From NCBI GenBank assembly GCA_009926645.1, contig RFOO01000075.1:1-5992 (forward strand): 5,992 nt of DNA, read 5' to 3'. Below the pieces are notes generated by a model. It had not been told where the DNA came from and searched no databases. It was given only the letters and a program-made list of their open reading frames with translations. Below, one piece after another: positions 1 to 5,992 of this stretch. A program made the translations under genes and the position numbers. This DNA comes from a bacterium (GTDB lineage: Bacteria > Verrucomicrobiota > Verrucomicrobiia > Opitutales > UBA953). Numbering within the stretch: the stretch's first letter is position 1; the number at the start of each line of letters is the position of its first letter.

Positions 1-1445
1 TCAACGCGGAAATTCCAATAGTATTCGCTGACTTCATCGGCTAGGGTTTTAACCCGGGTCTTCGCACGACGCAGGCGTTTGGTTGAACGGACAATACCCA
101 CGTAATCCCACATGGTTCTGCGAAGTTCATCCCAATTATGAGTTAACACAACGCGCTCATCGGGATCACCGACCGAGCCGTCAATCCAAGAGGGAAGGTG
201 GCCATTAGGTCCCGCATGCTTTTTAATCCAATCATCGGCAGCTTGGGCACCATCATGGGCTAAAACGACAGCCTCGAGTAAAGAGTTTGAAGCCAGGCGA
301 TTGGCTCCATGCAAACCAGTGCTAGCGACTTCACCGACAGCAAAAAGACCTGGTAAACTGGTTTGACCATGTAAATCGGTCTTCACCCCACCACAGAGAT
401 AATGCGCTGCCGGAACGACAGGGATAGGTTCCTGAGTTAAATCAAAACCAGCTTGTTTACAGGTCTGATAAATATGGGGGAAACGCTCTGCCAGATGACC
501 TTTTGCAACTTGGGTCGCATCCAATAAAACATGCGGCGAACCATCTCTCTTCATGACTGAGTCAATCGCTCGCGCAACAATATCACGCGGCGCAAGGTCA
601 CCGAGCGGATGAAAATCTTTCATGAAGGGCCGGCCATTCAGATCTTTTAAAATGGCGCCTTCGCCACGCACAGCCTCGGAAATAAGCGCTCTGCCACCAT
701 CGGGAGATTTTAATGCGGTGGGGTGAAACTGCACCATTTCCATATCTCTCACTTCAGCACCTGCGCGATAGGCTATCGCAATGCCATCGCCAGTCGCAAT
801 GTCAGGGTTGGTGGTAAATTGATAAACCTGACCTAAGCCACCTGTCGCCAAAACCACCGAAGAGGCAGAAAAGGTTTCGACCCGACCAGCCTTGGTATTC
901 AGGACATGAATCCCAACCACCCGATTTTCTTGGGCATGCGCTTGGCATAAACCCATTTTAGCCCGCGTAATAACATCAATGGCAAAATGATACTCGAGAA
1001 TTTTAACTTTGGGTTGGGCACTAACGGCACGGATAAGAGCAGACTCGATTGCCCGACCTGTCATGTCGCGAGCGTGTAAGATACGACGTTGCGAGTGACC
1101 GCCTTCGCGACCGAGATCAGGTTTCCCATCAGGACCATTTTCAAATTTCACACCCCATTGAATTAACTCAGCAACTCGAGCAGGACCCGACTCCACAATG
1201 TGTTTCACGACATCCATTTCACAAAGACCATCTCCAGCATTCAGCGTATCTTGAATATGACTTTGAAAATTGTCGGTTCCACTCGTCACACAGGCAATGC
1301 CCCCTTGTGCCCAATTAGTATTCGATTCAGTGCTCGTCTTTTTAGTAACAATGGCAACGGAATGACCGCGATTAGCCAAATTTAGGGCAAAACTAAGCCC
1401 TCCAATGCCACTTCCGACAATGATTGCGTCAAAATGCGTCGCCAT
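1..1445 (-). CDS. nadB: L-aspartate oxidase, C-terminus cut by window edge
   Basis: This flavoenzyme oxidises L-aspartate to iminoaspartate, the first step of de novo NAD synthesis, whose product is passed to quinolinate synthase (NadA). I translated 481 codons from the ATG at 1445 with no stop; the frame runs off the left edge. The N-terminal FAD-binding motif VGSGIGGL is at residues 10-17, followed by SNTNWAQGGIA at 41-51. EGGHS at 114-118 and HARDMTG at 124-130 match the active-site region, FHPT is at 240-243, and APRDIVAR at 285-292 holds the family's catalytic arginine. HYLCGG is at 348-353 and GEVASTGLHGANRLASNSLLE, a signature of the aspartate oxidase/fumarate reductase group, spans 371-391. 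The start of the C-terminal helical domain (MWDYVGIVRS, around residues 445-454) is present and the rest is missing. An AAGG Shine-Dalgarno lies 9 bases before the ATG. The EGGHS-type wording and the SNTNWAQGGIA motif favour NadB over succinate dehydrogenase or fumarate reductase. It is divergent from the gene at 1526. Confidence 0.96.
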   Translation of the reverse strand, partial: MATHFDAIIVGSGIGGLSFALNLANRGHSVAIVTKKTSTESNTNWAQGGIACVTSGTDNFQSHIQDTLNAGDGLCEMDVVKHIVESGPARVAELIQWGVKFENGPDGKPDLGREGGHSQRRILHARDMTGRAIESALIRAVSAQPKVKILEYHFAIDVITRAKMGLCQAHAQENRVVGIHVLNTKAGRVETFSASSVVLATGGLGQVYQFTTNPDIATGDGIAIAYRAGAEVRDMEMVQFHPTALKSPDGGRALISEAVRGEGAILKDLNGRPFMKDFHPLGDLAPRDIVARAIDSVMKRDGSPHVLLDATQVAKGHLAERFPHIYQTCKQAGFDLTQEPIPVVPAAHYLCGGVKTDLHGQTSLPGLFAVGEVASTGLHGANRLASNSLLEAVVLAHDGAQAADDWIKKHAGPNGHLPSWIDGSVGDPDERVVLTHNWDELRRTMWDYVGIVRSTKRLRRAKTRVKTLADEVSEYYWNFRV

Positions 1446-1453
1446 TCCATGAA

Positions 1454-1457
1454 ACCT
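1454..1457 (-). promoter_or_regulatory. Shine-Dalgarno of nadB
   Basis: On the minus strand, AAGG precedes the ATG at 1445 with 9 bases between them. It supports 1445 rather than the out-of-frame ATG at 1450, which lies only 3 bases after the AAGG and opens a frame unrelated to NadB. Confidence 0.5.
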
Positions 1458-1470
1458 TAGAGAACTGACG

Positions 1471-1512
1471 GCTTGGCAACAAGCGGATTTGACTGAAAGA
1501 ATAGGGTTCTTT
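1471..1512. repeat. two short inverted repeats in the divergent gap
   Basis: GCTTG (1471-1475) and CAAGC (1480-1484) form a 5-base inverted repeat around a GCAA centre. AAAGAA (1496-1501) and TTCTTT (1507-1512) form a 6-base inverted repeat around TAGGG. Both sit between the divergent genes and could be operator half-sites or small hairpins. They do not match any NAD-regulator site that I recognise, and repeats this short can be chance. Confidence 0.25.
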
Positions 1513-1516
1513 TCAA
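1487..1516 (-). promoter_or_regulatory. weak sigma-70-like promoter candidate for nadB
   Basis: Reading the minus strand, TTGAAA (1516-1511, five of six matches to the -35 consensus) is followed after 18 bases by TCAAAT (1492-1487, four of six matches to the -10). It would start transcription roughly 35 bases upstream of the nadB ATG. Matches of this quality occur by chance, and the main argument is position in the only non-coding gap upstream of nadB. Confidence 0.25.
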
Positions 1517-1517
1517 T
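1489..1517 (+). promoter_or_regulatory. weak promoter candidate for the CNNM/CBS gene, possibly leaderless
   Basis: On the plus strand TTGACT (1489-1494) and TTCAAT (1512-1517) are 17 bases apart and resemble -35 and -10 elements (five and four of six matches). Transcription would start around 1524-1525, directly at the GTG start codon at 1526. An alternative pair is TTGGCA (1473-1478) with AAGAAT (1497-1502) at 18 bases. Neither is strong. No Shine-Dalgarno precedes the GTG, which fits a leaderless message but does not prove it. Confidence 0.2.
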
Positions 1518-1525
1518 CCCCACCT

Positions 1526-2848
1526 GTGGAAATTGTTCTCACTATCATTGCCTGCTGGCTTACCATTGGATTTTTTGAACTCTCTGAGATGTCGTTGGTA
1601 TCGTCCAATCGACGTCGTCTCCATAAGTTAGCCGAGAATGGCAGTAAAGGAGCTCAGAAGGCTCTCGAACTCCTCGCCAATCCGACGAAATTCCTTTCCA
1701 CGGTTCAAGTGGGTCTAACCTTCGGTGCTATTTTAGCCGCAACGTTTGGCGGTCAACCTCTCGCGGAATTCCTTGCACCCTACCTACAAAAGTTTCCTAG
1801 CGAGTTTATTGCCAAAAACGCCGAAGGCGTCGCACGGGCTTGCGTCTCATTCTTTATTGGTTCCCTCACCATTATCTGCGCTGAAATTGTCCCGAAGAAA
1901 ATAGGACTCTCAAATCCAGAATCAATTGCCACTGCGCTTTCGCGTCCCATGGCTTTCATGGCCTGGGTGGCCTCTCCTTTAGTAGGAGCTCTGAGTGGTG
2001 CGGCGAATTTAGTGCTCAAAATTTTTGGCATCACTCGAACCCGAGAGGACATAACCTCCGAAGATGAAATTCGAATGATGGTGGATCAAGGCATGGCCTC
2101 AGGAGTTTTGCATGCCTCTGAACACCGCATGGTACATGGTGCACTTTCCATGGACCAAATTACAGCTGAACAACTCATGACTCCCAGTAATCGAGTTGTT
2201 TGGCTTAATCTGGACGATCCCGAAGAAATCAATTGGCGAAAAATCGTTGCTTCGGGTCACACATGGTTTCCCGTCTTTCGTGGAACTCCCGACCGCCCAC
2301 TCGGGGTTGTCTCCGTTAAACGTCTTTGGGCTAATCTCTCATTAACTGGCACAGCTCAAATTAAGGATTTGATAACTGAATCACCCACAGTCTCGCGCCA
2401 AACCACAGGCACACAGTTACTCGAACGCTTCCGCAAAGAAAAAATTCACCTCGCACTCGTGCTGGATGACTTTGGACACGTTCGTGGAGTGGTTTCACTG
2501 AATGACGTCCTTGAAGCCGTCGTCGGTGAACTACCGACCGAGGGTTCTCCCATTGCTCAACCTAAGCCAGTTCGACGACGCGAAGATGGTAGTTGGATGA
2601 TTGATGCGATTATTACTCTTGATGACTTCCGAGAAGCGACAGGTATCACTGGAAAATTTCCCGGAGAGGGTACTGGACGTTTTACAACGATTTCTGGATT
2701 TATCATGCGCTCACTCGGCCGCATTCCTTACGAAGGCGATTGCATCGAAGCACTCGGATATATCTTCGAGGTAGCAGACATGGATGGTCATCGCTTGGAT
2801 AAAATCCTGGTTATGCCCAAAGCTAGCAATCGTACCAATAGTCTCTAG
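1526..2848 (+). CDS. CNNM(DUF21)-CBS-CorC/HlyC family membrane protein
   Basis: This 440-residue inner-membrane protein belongs to the family once called hemolysin C/TlyC and now linked in several members to Mg2+/Co2+ or polyamine efflux; the substrate here cannot be read from sequence. The CNNM/DUF21 domain covers about residues 1-190. A first hydrophobic helix is at 3-20, then SEMSLVSSNRRRL (20-32), and further hydrophobic stretches lie near 57-80, 104-120 and 142-165. The conserved EIVPKK is at 120-125. The acidic EDITSEDEIRMMV linker (174-186) leads into a CBS pair at about 215-335, with LVLDDFGHVRGVVSLNDVLE (311-330) typical of the second CBS. A CorC_HlyC domain is at about 350-432. The length is normal for the family. 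The start is GTG: the frame has a stop at 1502 and no other credible start before it, and the next ATG (residue 22) would delete the first helix. No Shine-Dalgarno is visible. It is divergent from nadB and its stop overlaps that of convergent hisF. Confidence 0.93.
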   Translation: MEIVLTIIACWLTIGFFELSEMSLVSSNRRRLHKLAENGSKGAQKALELLANPTKFLSTVQVGLTFGAILAATFGGQPLAEFLAPYLQKFPSEFIAKNAEGVARACVSFFIGSLTIICAEIVPKKIGLSNPESIATALSRPMAFMAWVASPLVGALSGAANLVLKIFGITRTREDITSEDEIRMMVDQGMASGVLHASEHRMVHGALSMDQITAEQLMTPSNRVVWLNLDDPEEINWRKIVASGHTWFPVFRGTPDRPLGVVSVKRLWANLSLTGTAQIKDLITESPTVSRQTTGTQLLERFRKEKIHLALVLDDFGHVRGVVSLNDVLEAVVGELPTEGSPIAQPKPVRRREDGSWMIDAIITLDDFREATGITGKFPGEGTGRFTTISGFIMRSLGRIPYEGDCIEALGYIFEVADMDGHRLDKILVMPKASNRTNSL

Positions 2849-2854
2849 AGTCTC
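2840..2854. repeat. AGTCTC-TAG-AGTCTC at the convergent stop codons
   Basis: A perfect 6-base direct repeat, AGTCTC, at 2840-2845 and 2849-2854 flanks the TAG stop (2846-2848) of the plus-strand gene. The centre is also an 8-base palindrome, CTCTAGAG (2843-2850), so CTAG at 2845-2848 gives TAG stops on both strands. There is no room for a dedicated terminator between the genes, and the palindrome is too short to be one. Confidence 0.6.
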
Positions 2855-3504
2855 ACGGGTAAACCAGCAGACTTGAGATGCTCCTTGGCTTGTCGCACGG
2901 TAAAGGTGCCAAAGTGAAAGATACTGGCAGCTAAAACGGCGCTGGCTAAGCCCTCTTTTAGCACCTCAGCCAAATGCTCAAGTTTGCCTGCTCCGCCTGA
3001 AGCAATAACGGGCAACTCAACCGCCTCCGCCACGGCTCGACAAAGGGGAACATCGTAGCCTGCGGCCGTCCCATCGCAATCCATGCTCGTGAGCAAAATT
3101 TCGCCAGCACCGTAACTCTGCGCCACCACAATACATTGACTACCAAATTTGCGTGCAGCCTCTAAAACCAACTCGGGATTCTTCACTGCTGAGGTGTTCA
3201 AAGAAACTTTATCCGCCCCCGCATTCAGCATGGTTCGTATATCTTCAATCGATCGTAATCCACCTCCAACGGTTAAAGGCATAAAAACCTGATCCGCGGT
3301 ACGTTCGACGACATCAACCATGGTTTTTCGCCCATCGCTCGACGCCGTAATATCTAAAAATACTAATTCATCGGCCCCCTGAGCTTCGTAAGCCGCAGCA
3401 ACGACCACGGGATCCCCAGCATCGCGTAACTCTTGAAACTTTACACCTTTCACAACTCGTCCGTCATGCACATCAAGGCAGGGAATAATGCGGACAGAAA
3501 GCAT
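2845..3504 (-). CDS. hisF: imidazole glycerol phosphate synthase subunit HisF, internally deleted, probably non-functional
   Basis: HisF is the cyclase half of IGP synthase: with ammonia from HisH it turns PRFAR into imidazole glycerol phosphate and AICAR in histidine synthesis. This product has 219 residues; the family usually has about 250-258. Both ends are intact: RIIPCLDV with catalytic Asp11 (5-12), GRVVKG (15-20), DITAS (51-55), TVGGGLRS (78-85), ADKVSLNT (97-104), LLTSMDCDGT (137-146), ASGGAGK (168-174) and AASIFHFG (192-199). After FGSQCIVVA (120-128) the family continues with IDAKR, a loop and helix alpha-5 before GAGEILLTS. Here only QSY separates VVA from GAGEILLTS, so about 32 residues are gone, including the second catalytic aspartate (Asp130 in T. 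maritima). The loss is in frame, with no stop or frameshift. GAAG, 8 bases before the ATG, is a modest Shine-Dalgarno. No hisH is in the window. HisF identity is near certain; activity is doubtful. Confidence 0.9.
   Translation of the reverse strand: MLSVRIIPCLDVHDGRVVKGVKFQELRDAGDPVVVAAAYEAQGADELVFLDITASSDGRKTMVDVVERTADQVFMPLTVGGGLRSIEDIRTMLNAGADKVSLNTSAVKNPELVLEAARKFGSQCIVVAQSYGAGEILLTSMDCDGTAAGYDVPLCRAVAEAVELPVIASGGAGKLEHLAEVLKEGLASAVLAASIFHFGTFTVRQAKEHLKSAGLPVRL
3120..3121 (-). other. junction of the missing segment in hisF
   Basis: Codon GCG (Ala128, 3123-3121) is joined directly to CAG (Gln129, 3120-3118). In the family, Ala128 is followed by an Ile-Asp-Ala-Lys-Arg run and roughly 30 more residues before the Gly-Ala-Gly-Glu block found here at 132-135. 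Gln-Ser-Tyr (129-131) looks like the tail of helix alpha-5, where many HisF proteins have Trp-Ala followed by a few residues and then Gly-Ala-Gly-Glu. The break point is inferred by recalled family comparison, not alignment. Confidence 0.75.
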
Positions 3505-3546
3505 AACACATCTTCAAGGGAAGAGTCTTTCTGTGGCAAAGAAATT

Positions 3547-3984
3547 TTATTCAAAAACAATGGTCACGGGGCCATCATTCATGAGTTCTACTTGCATATC
3601 GGCACCAAAAACACCCGTAGGGATTTTTCGACCAAGGGTTTGAGTCAATTGGTCAACGAAGTAATCGCAGAGTGGCTGGGCAATTTCAGGTCTAGCAGCT
3701 TGATGAAAAGAGGGGCGATTGCCTTTCGCAAAATCAGCCAATAAAGTAAACTGACTCACCACCAAAATCTCACCACTAATATCCACGATGCTCGACTGCA
3801 TTTTACCATCTACATCGGAAAACAGTCGGGCTTTGATGATTTGCTGAGCCATTCGTTTCACCTGTTCTTCAGTATCTCCCTGTGCAATTCCAACCAGTAA
3901 TAGATAGCCTCGCCGAATTTCCCCAACGACTTGATTGTTCACCGAAACCGAGGCCGAACGAACTCGCTGTAAAACAACTTTCAT
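3547..3984 (-). CDS. dtd: D-aminoacyl-tRNA deacylase
   Basis: Dtd hydrolyses D-amino acids (such as D-Tyr), and also mischarged glycine, from tRNA in the cytoplasm, protecting translation. The 145-residue length is normal. The N-terminus MKVVLQRVRSASV is typical. SQFTL (77-81) and the cis Gly-Pro motif in MNDGPVT (135-141), whose cross-subunit pairing forms the active site of the dimer, are both present. KARLFSD (51-57) and the GNRPSFHQAA region (88-97) also fit the family. The ATG lies one base after the TAA of menF (TAAGATG), so the two are probably translationally coupled. No clear Shine-Dalgarno stands before this ATG, which agrees with coupling. Finding it between menF and hisF says little about function, but it shares the strand with metG, another tRNA-charging gene. 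I see nothing missing or odd in it. Confidence 0.97.
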   Translation of the reverse strand: MKVVLQRVRSASVSVNNQVVGEIRRGYLLLVGIAQGDTEEQVKRMAQQIIKARLFSDVDGKMQSSIVDISGEILVVSQFTLLADFAKGNRPSFHQAARPEIAQPLCDYFVDQLTQTLGRKIPTGVFGADMQVELMNDGPVTIVFE

Positions 3985-3985
3985 C

Positions 3986-5326
3986 TTAAACCAAGGCTTC
4001 GAGAATTGTGCGAAGCTTCATTTCAGTCTCCATAGTCTCTGAGGCTGGGTCTGATCCTTCAACAATACCTGCTCCTGCAAAAGCTCGGGCTGTGTTTCCA
4101 TTGATTTTCGCACAACGTAATGCGACATAGAGCCGACCCGAATCTCCTCCCGACTCAATCCAGCCAACGGCACCTGTATAAAGACCGCGCAAATGTGGTT
4201 CAAATCCTGGAATAAAGGGTAGGGCAGTATCTCGTGGTTTACCACCGACGGCAGGGGTGGGATGTAATTCACCAGCAATCTCTAAAAACCGTCGATCCGC
4301 TGACATGGATCCCACAATCGGGGTTCGTATATGCATGACATTCCCTAAACGTAAAAGTTCAGGAGGTCGCTTCGTTGCCGCTAAAACCCCAACCATACTC
4401 AAACGACGCAAGATAGAGGCGGTAACGGCTTGGTGCTCACGTTGGTCTTTCTCGCTAGACAATAAAGCGTCAGCCAAACGAGCATCCTCGGAAGCGGATT
4501 CACCTCGCTTGGTCGTGCCAGCCACTGCTTCTGTACGAATCTCCCCATTTAATAAAAAGAGCAAGGTCTCAGGAGTTGCTCCCAGTAAAGCCCCATCATC
4601 TTCGTCCATCAAGAAACTGTGACAATTAGGATTGGCCAAACGCAAACGGTGTAACGTACCAAAAACATTAAAGGGCTCAGAGCGTCGCCAATCAAATGCC
4701 CGACATAAAACAATTTTTTCGAAAGCACCTTCGCGAATAAGTTCAGTCGCACGTTTGACCGCCGAAGGGAACCAAGCTCCGCCGACTTCACTTAAAACGG
4801 TAGGGGATTGAGCACGTGGACTAGTCTCGGTCAGGCGATACTGGAAGTGCTTAAAGGAATACAAACGGGTCAATAATCTCTCCGCACATCCTGCGGTGGC
4901 CGGTTCACATAAGATGACCGTGGTCACGCCTTCCTCCGTAATAACCTGCCAAGACGGCAGGAAGAGACGTGAGTCACTTCCAAAATCAGGCTCGCTGGGA
5001 TAAAAAGGGAAACTTGCAAGGATACGTGGTTTCCGACCCACAGAAATCAGTGATGCGTTTAGTTTTTTTAACCACAAGTCGGCTTCGAGGAAGCGCTGTT
5101 TACCGCGACCATGCCATTGCAACAAAGGACTTCCCGCAGCACTGGCACGACGACGAGAAGGATTTTCAAAATACGCTCGAGGAGCCGACTCATTCAAGGT
5201 CTCTAAAACGGCTAAAGGATCGAGTTCAGGTACAAGCAATGAGCAACTGACAAAACCGTTACCCGCAGCCCGCTTTTCGGCGTCCTGCAACTGGGACAGT
5301 AGTTGATCCGTGGCAGAAGGTTGCAC
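3986..5326 (-). CDS. menF: isochorismate synthase (menaquinone pathway)
   Basis: The 446-residue protein belongs to the chorismate-utilising (MST) family and most likely converts chorismate to isochorismate, the entry step of classical menaquinone synthesis. The N-terminal 180 residues are poorly conserved, as usual. The catalytic half has EKIVLCRA (203-210) with the general-base lysine Lys204, LLGATPETLL (247-256), AVAGTTKRG (267-275), SEKDQREHQ (291-299) with a Mg-binding-type glutamate at 297, RTPIVG (334-339), HPTPAVGG (355-362), GLYTGAVGWI (381-390) and GAGIVEGSDPASE (418-430). HPTPAVGG separates isochorismate/salicylate synthases from anthranilate and aminodeoxychorismate synthases, which have a different sequence there. 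A siderophore-type (EntC) role is possible, but no siderophore genes are nearby; no other men genes are either. The start is GTG: upstream codons back to the metG stop contain no ATG, GTG or TTG, and there is no good Shine-Dalgarno. It begins 42 bases after metG and ends one base before dtd. Confidence 0.9.
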   Translation of the reverse strand: MQPSATDQLLSQLQDAEKRAAGNGFVSCSLLVPELDPLAVLETLNESAPRAYFENPSRRRASAAGSPLLQWHGRGKQRFLEADLWLKKLNASLISVGRKPRILASFPFYPSEPDFGSDSRLFLPSWQVITEEGVTTVILCEPATAGCAERLLTRLYSFKHFQYRLTETSPRAQSPTVLSEVGGAWFPSAVKRATELIREGAFEKIVLCRAFDWRRSEPFNVFGTLHRLRLANPNCHSFLMDEDDGALLGATPETLLFLLNGEIRTEAVAGTTKRGESASEDARLADALLSSEKDQREHQAVTASILRRLSMVGVLAATKRPPELLRLGNVMHIRTPIVGSMSADRRFLEIAGELHPTPAVGGKPRDTALPFIPGFEPHLRGLYTGAVGWIESGGDSGRLYVALRCAKINGNTARAFAGAGIVEGSDPASETMETEMKLRTILEALV

Positions 5327-5368
5327 AAAGGAAAGTGAAACAGAAAACCGTGATTTGTCTAACCAGGT

Positions 5369-5992
5369 CTAAGGGGATTCAGCCACCGTCTCAATGGGAG
5401 GGAATAAAATACACTTTTCTGCTACTTTTAAGCCTGTGCAACGCTGGCTCCACGATAACTGACCCTCATAAAGTCTTGGCGAATCCAAGCCCAATGTGCT
5501 CTGAAGTTTAGCACAGGTTTCCGGTAAAACGGGGGTTAAAACAATCGAAACCAAGCGCAACCCCTCAGCCACAAGCGCTAAACAAGAATCCAATCGAGCT
5601 TTATCCAAAGGATCCGTCGACTTGGCTAATTTCCAAGGCGCCCGGTTTTCAATGTAGGCATTCATCGCACTGATAAACACCCACAAGGCTTCCAAGGCAT
5701 GGCTAATCTGACACTCAGCAAAAGAGGCTAAATATTTTTTCTCGGTCTGCATCCACAACTGACGCAAAGATTTTTCGCTCTCCTCATCGGCAGCAGGAGC
5801 GGGAACAGTGCCTTGATAATGACGACCCACCATCGTGAGCAATCGATTGACGAGATTTCCTAAATTATGACTAAGGTCGGCTTTATACTTATCCGCAAAA
5901 ACTTTCTCCGAGAAGTCAGCATCTTGCCCGACCACCATCTCGCGACTGAGATAGTAACGAAAAGCATCGGTACCATAAAGTTTAGCTAAAGC
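5369..5992 (-). CDS. metG: methionyl-tRNA synthetase, C-terminal part, cut by window edge
   Basis: This is the last 207 residues of MetRS, which charges tRNA-Met. The frame is open from the right edge (5992), so the catalytic Rossmann core and KMSKS loop lie outside the window and the first in-window ATG (5938) is not the start. The visible part begins with ALAKLYGTDAFRYYLSREM, then VVGQDADFSEKVF, the stem-contact region just after KMSKS, followed by ADLSHNLGNLVNRLL at the start of the anticodon-binding helical bundle. NAYIENRAPWKLAK carries the conserved Asn and Ala-Pro-Trp that read the CAU anticodon. The protein stops shortly after LFPPIE, so the C-terminal EMAP/Trbp111-like tRNA-binding domain found in many MetRS is absent; this is the short form. 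It is the upstream gene of a probable metG-menF-dtd-hisF unit. Confidence 0.95.
   Translation of the reverse strand, partial: ALAKLYGTDAFRYYLSREMVVGQDADFSEKVFADKYKADLSHNLGNLVNRLLTMVGRHYQGTVPAPAADEESEKSLRQLWMQTEKKYLASFAECQISHALEALWVFISAMNAYIENRAPWKLAKSTDPLDKARLDSCLALVAEGLRLVSIVLTPVLPETCAKLQSTLGLDSPRLYEGQLSWSQRCTGLKVAEKCILFPPIETVAESP

Noticed and set aside
1049..1385. Two plus-strand open frames (1049-1318 and 1200-1385) inside nadB
   Set aside because: They lie antisense to strongly conserved NadB residues, and their translations have no recognisable domain.
1780..2052. Minus-strand 90-residue open frame inside the CNNM/CBS gene
   Set aside because: It is antisense to the conserved DUF21 region and has the composition expected of a shadow frame.
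2958..3146. 62-residue minus-strand frame overlapping hisF in another phase, considered as the missing part of HisF by frameshift
   Set aside because: Its residues do not resemble the missing beta-5/alpha-5 segment, and the hisF frame itself continues correctly on both sides, so a frameshift does not explain the loss.
3505..3546. Hairpin terminator between dtd and hisF
   Set aside because: Only a CTTT/AAAG four-base pairing around a 7-base loop is visible, with no following T run on the minus strand.
3433..3744. 103-residue plus-strand frame across the hisF-dtd gap
   Set aside because: It runs antisense through the start of hisF and the end of dtd and shows no family motif.
4018..5250. Open frames at 4018-4278 (minus), 4257-4622 (plus), 4609-4791 (minus) and 4969-5250 (plus) inside menF
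   Set aside because: All overlap a gene whose motifs are continuous in its own frame; none has its own recognisable product.
3986..5326. Anthranilate synthase or aminodeoxychorismate synthase component I
   Set aside because: The HPTPAVGG motif is the isochorismate/salicylate synthase form, and no glutamine amidotransferase partner gene is adjacent.
5327..5371. metG and menF are in the same frame, separated by TAG and 14 codons, suggesting stop readthrough to a fusion
   Set aside because: The 14 codons show no conserved linker, MetRS ends naturally after its LFPPIE region, and menF has its own GTG; same phase has a one-in-three chance.
5369..5938. ATG at 5938 as the start of a separate small gene
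   Set aside because: The frame is open and clearly MetRS upstream to the window edge at 5992.

Overview
This window looks like an ordinary housekeeping stretch of a bacterial chromosome, with mixed base composition (I judge it near 50% G+C; not counted) and tightly packed genes. Protein wording in the aspartate oxidase, the methionyl-tRNA synthetase and the CNNM/CBS protein reminds me of the Verrucomicrobia/PVC group. That is an impression from memory, not a search result. The isochorismate synthase implies menaquinone made by the classical chorismate route, and nadB implies de novo NAD synthesis from aspartate. I see no tRNA or rRNA gene, mobile element, CRISPR array or other sign of an accessory region.

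Layout, left to right. Positions 1-1445 (minus) hold nadB, cut by the left window edge so that its C-terminus is missing. An 80-base divergent gap (1446-1525) carries weak promoter-like sequences for both directions. Positions 1526-2848 (plus) encode a membrane protein of the CNNM(DUF21)-CBS-CorC/HlyC family. It converges on hisF (2845-3504, minus) with a four-base overlap, CTAG, that supplies both stop codons. Upstream of hisF on the minus strand lie dtd (3547-3984), a menF-type isochorismate synthase (3986-5326) and the C-terminal part of metG (5369-5992, cut by the right edge). The minus-strand order metG-menF-dtd-hisF has gaps of 42, 1 and 42 bases and is probably one transcription unit. 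It mixes translation quality (MetRS, D-aminoacyl-tRNA deacylase), menaquinone synthesis and histidine synthesis.

The one clearly abnormal feature is hisF. The reading frame is intact and well conserved from end to end, but about 32 residues are missing between strand beta-5 and strand beta-6. The missing block includes the family's second catalytic aspartate (Asp130 in Thermotoga maritima numbering), the beta-5/alpha-5 loop and nearly all of helix alpha-5. This is either a recent in-frame deletion that has inactivated the gene, a sequence or assembly error, or a strongly divergent protein. I found no convincing previously undescribed system here.
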